The notes beneath the pieces are model-generated. The model was not told the DNA's origin. It was given only the letters and a program-made list of their open reading frames with translations, and searched no databases. This document shows positions 7,018-8,380 of a stretch of 8,380 bases of DNA, piece after piece. The position numbers and the translations under genes were made by a program. Location of the stretch: contig JBLIDB010000217.1 of assembly GCA_047634015.1 (NCBI GenBank), positions 1-8,380 on the forward strand, in the 5' to 3' direction. This stretch comes from JAJRXG01 sp047634015 (lineage in GTDB: Bacteria > Bacteroidota > Bacteroidia > Chitinophagales > Saprospiraceae). Every line of letters starts with the position of its first letter. Position 1 is the stretch's first letter.

Positions 7018-7089
7018 TGTGTATTTGGTTGAATAGTGAAATGATAGAATTTGTAATTATCACAATAAAAAAGACAAAAACATGCTTAC

Positions 7090-7097
7090 CAAAAATA
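7090..7097 (-). promoter_or_regulatory. Possible Bacteroidota -7 box for the large TPR gene
   Basis: Read on the minus strand this is TATTTTTG, an exact match to the TAnnTTTG -7 consensus of Bacteroidota. It lies 73 nt before the start of the large TPR gene and after the stop of the small TPR gene, so the large gene may have its own promoter. The matching -33 TTG is not clear (TTAG at best), which keeps confidence low. Confidence 0.35.
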
Positions 7098-7121
7098 TGC
7101 TAAACTTAAAGATCTAACATC

Positions 7122-7670
7122 TTATAATTTGCGTAGCCTTTCTTTTATTTCTTTTCTAAATTGACTATAGTACTCGTCCTCTATATTTAGAAAATCAATA
7201 TAGTCCCTTTTTACATTTACCTTTAACTTATTCCCAATTCCTTCGTAAAAGCGTCCTCGATTGATTAATGCCGCACCTAGGTTTTCTGAATTCTTGTTCA
7301 TCATTAGTGTTGCTATTTTAATGGCCTCCTTATTCATATCCAATGATGCATATATCTCCATCAAGTGGATCTTAGACATTAAGTGTGAAGCATCAATCGA
7401 TAAGATACTTTCGTAGTCCTTTATGGCAGTACTTTTTTCGCCAAGCTCCAAAAAGACATTACCTCGTGCTTCAATCGCTACTATATAATCTGGTGCTAAA
7501 GAAATCGCCTCTGTATAATCTACAGTTGCCATAATAAGAAGCCGTTGTTGATATGACTTTTGGCCTTTGTTATAAAAACGAATTGCTTCCTTTGATTGTC
7601 CGCAAAGAGAGCTTGTCATAGAAACAAATATCAAGCAAAAGATAACCAGCAAAAAACGATTACTTCTCAT
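7122..7670 (-). CDS. Small secreted TPR-repeat protein
   Basis: The 182-residue protein has a cleavable-type signal (MRSNRFLLVIFCLIFVSMTSSLCG), probably cut near residue 24, so it is periplasmic or outer-membrane associated. Tandem TPR helices follow: IRFYNKGQKSYQQRLLIMAT (29-48), DYTEAISLAPDYIVAIEARG (51-70) with the typical A-x-x-L-x-P turn, FLELGEKSTAIKDYESILSI (73-92), and LMEIYASLDMNKEAIKIATL (103-122). It ends in a charged helix (RKEIKERLRKL). TPR units are protein-protein interaction scaffolds; no enzyme motif is visible and no partner can be named. It lies 104 bp upstream of the large TPR gene on the same strand. That gap holds a candidate promoter, so they may be separate transcripts. 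Confidence 0.8.
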   Translation of the reverse strand: MRSNRFLLVIFCLIFVSMTSSLCGQSKEAIRFYNKGQKSYQQRLLIMATVDYTEAISLAPDYIVAIEARGNVFLELGEKSTAIKDYESILSIDASHLMSKIHLMEIYASLDMNKEAIKIATLMMNKNSENLGAALINRGRFYEGIGNKLKVNVKRDYIDFLNIEDEYYSQFRKEIKERLRKL

Positions 7671-7751
7671 TTTTCAAATATGATAGATTTTAATCAAACA
7701 TGCATCACTGAAAAGTGGTATTCTAATTTCACCCCAGTGAGTCATAATCTA

Positions 7752-8321
7752 TCAATTATTGGATAGCACTTCGATCTTTGACTTCAATATATTGTTTTTG
7801 TCTTGCAGATTTTCTACTTTCTGATTGAGTTCCTTTATTGCGTTTACAAGCATATATGGTAATGCCGAGATATCGTACTCTATGGCATTCTCCATCATTT
7901 CATCACTTTCTTTATCATTGGGGTTTATGGGTATAGATCTTTCCTTTATCATGTATGGAGCTATGACTTGAATATCTTGGGCTATAATACCTACTCTTTC
8001 TTGATCACCTTTAAAACCTCCTATCCCATTATAATAAAATCTCATAGGGTTAATTTTCAGGATCTGATCTAAGCCATCTCCATAAGGTCTGATACCTTTC
8101 TTAAGTCTACGATCTGACATTATATTCCAGTTTGGGTTGGCATCATGTCTCATTGCACTACCTTTTACATAAAGAGCGTGGCCCGTTCCGTTAGTTTCAC
8201 ATTGTAATGCATCATTAGTAGAATTCTCATTTATTATACAAAAGGTACCAGCTTCTCCATCAATGGTTCGGTAATAAATTAGGCAGCAATGCTTCCATAA
8301 TTGATTATCTTTTGATAGTCT
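7752..8321 (-). pseudogene. 5'-truncated S74 (intramolecular chaperone) tail-fibre-type protein
   Basis: The C-terminal 133 residues (from Met at 8153) are a complete peptidase S74 / intramolecular chaperone domain: SDRRLKKGI carries the Ser-Asp start and Lys of the self-cleaving dyad (Ser13, Lys18 counted from that Met). GIIAQDIQVIAPYM (55-68) is the conserved core, and AIKELNQKVENLQ begins the terminal coiled coil. In known members this domain trimerises beta-helical fibres and then cuts itself off. The frame stays open upstream of Met 8153 to 8321, and the part nearest that Met (NDALQCETNGTGHALYVKG) looks like the beta-strand stalk normally preceding S74 domains. That extension has no ATG, GTG or TTG before the TGA at 8324-8322, so the stalk has lost its beginning. 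I call it a remnant of a longer gene; a short product from Met 8153 cannot be excluded. Confidence 0.6.
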
Positions 8322-8380
8322 TCATTTATTTTTATCAACTTAGGGTCAAAACCATAGATGGAAAAAATTCTAAACAGCAT
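8279..8380 (-). other. Short open frame at window edge, possible gene fragment
   Basis: A 33-codon frame reads leftward from the window edge to a TAA at 8281-8279. It begins with ATG exactly at the edge, so it may start there or continue from outside. The product begins MLFRIFSIYGFDPKLIK, which vaguely recalls the first residues of some cell-surface-polysaccharide methyltransferases or glycosyltransferases that start with a hydrophobic helix and G-F-D-P-K. It ends abruptly in NYGSIAA without a domain. It overlaps the 5' end of the S74 open frame in another phase. It may be a gene end, a truncated remnant at a recombination junction, or noise. Confidence 0.25.

Noticed and set aside
7693..7742. 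CACTG…CAGTG inverted repeat between the S74 frame and the small TPR gene as a terminator
   Set aside because: The arms are only 5 bp with a loop over 20 nt and no following T-run on the minus strand, so the pairing is weak.
1..8380. CRISPR array, tRNA/rRNA, transposase or attachment-site repeats
   Set aside because: No regularly spaced repeats, cloverleaf sequence, transposase motif or paired terminal repeats were seen on either strand.

Overview
The window looks like an AT-rich chromosomal segment of a Bacteroidota (CFB-group) bacterium. The genes have no convincing Shine-Dalgarno sites, lipoprotein signals end in short Phe/Ser-Cys lipoboxes, and one possible promoter has the TAnnTTTG -7 motif typical of that phylum. 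Several families present (DUF1080 lipoprotein, gluconate-2-dehydrogenase-subunit-3-like protein paired with a GMC flavoprotein, S74 tail-fibre-type domain) are common in these bacteria. Species cannot be read from the sequence. No rRNA, tRNA, CRISPR array or insertion sequence was found.

Layout. Positions 1-2627 hold four genes read leftward: an HMG-CoA-lyase-like DRE-TIM enzyme (2627-1626), a DinB-superfamily protein 26 bp behind it (1599-1153), a lipoprotein alpha/beta-hydrolase (1057-191), and the first 44 codons of a DUF1080 lipoprotein (132-1) that leaves the window. A 312-bp intergenic region (2628-2939) with a strong inverted repeat separates them from a rightward pair: a Tat-signal small subunit (2940-3494) and a GMC flavoprotein (3507-5204). 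The right part is leftward again: a 582-residue TPR-type protein (7017-5269), a small secreted TPR protein (7670-7122), and a 5'-truncated S74 chaperone-domain reading frame (to 7752) with no start codon for its upstream portion.

How the genes may work together. The flavoprotein and small subunit have the architecture of periplasmic FAD sugar or glycoside dehydrogenases. The flavoprotein carries a C-x5-C-x3-C motif like the [3Fe-4S] site of bacterial FAD-glucose dehydrogenase. DUF1080 proteins include 3-keto-disaccharide hydrolases, so a plausible inference is oxidation of a glycoside at C3 followed by cleavage of the keto-glycoside, with the esterase perhaps trimming acyl groups. No cytochrome c electron acceptor is encoded in the window. 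The HMG-CoA-lyase-like protein has the family's metal-binding residues but Gln where the catalytic Cys should be, so its reaction is probably not HMG-CoA cleavage.

The strongest leads are the Cys-to-Gln lyase homologue, the putative Fe-S dehydrogenase with its divergent hydrolase operon, the conserved His/Cys motifs in the large TPR protein, and the broken S74 locus at the right edge.
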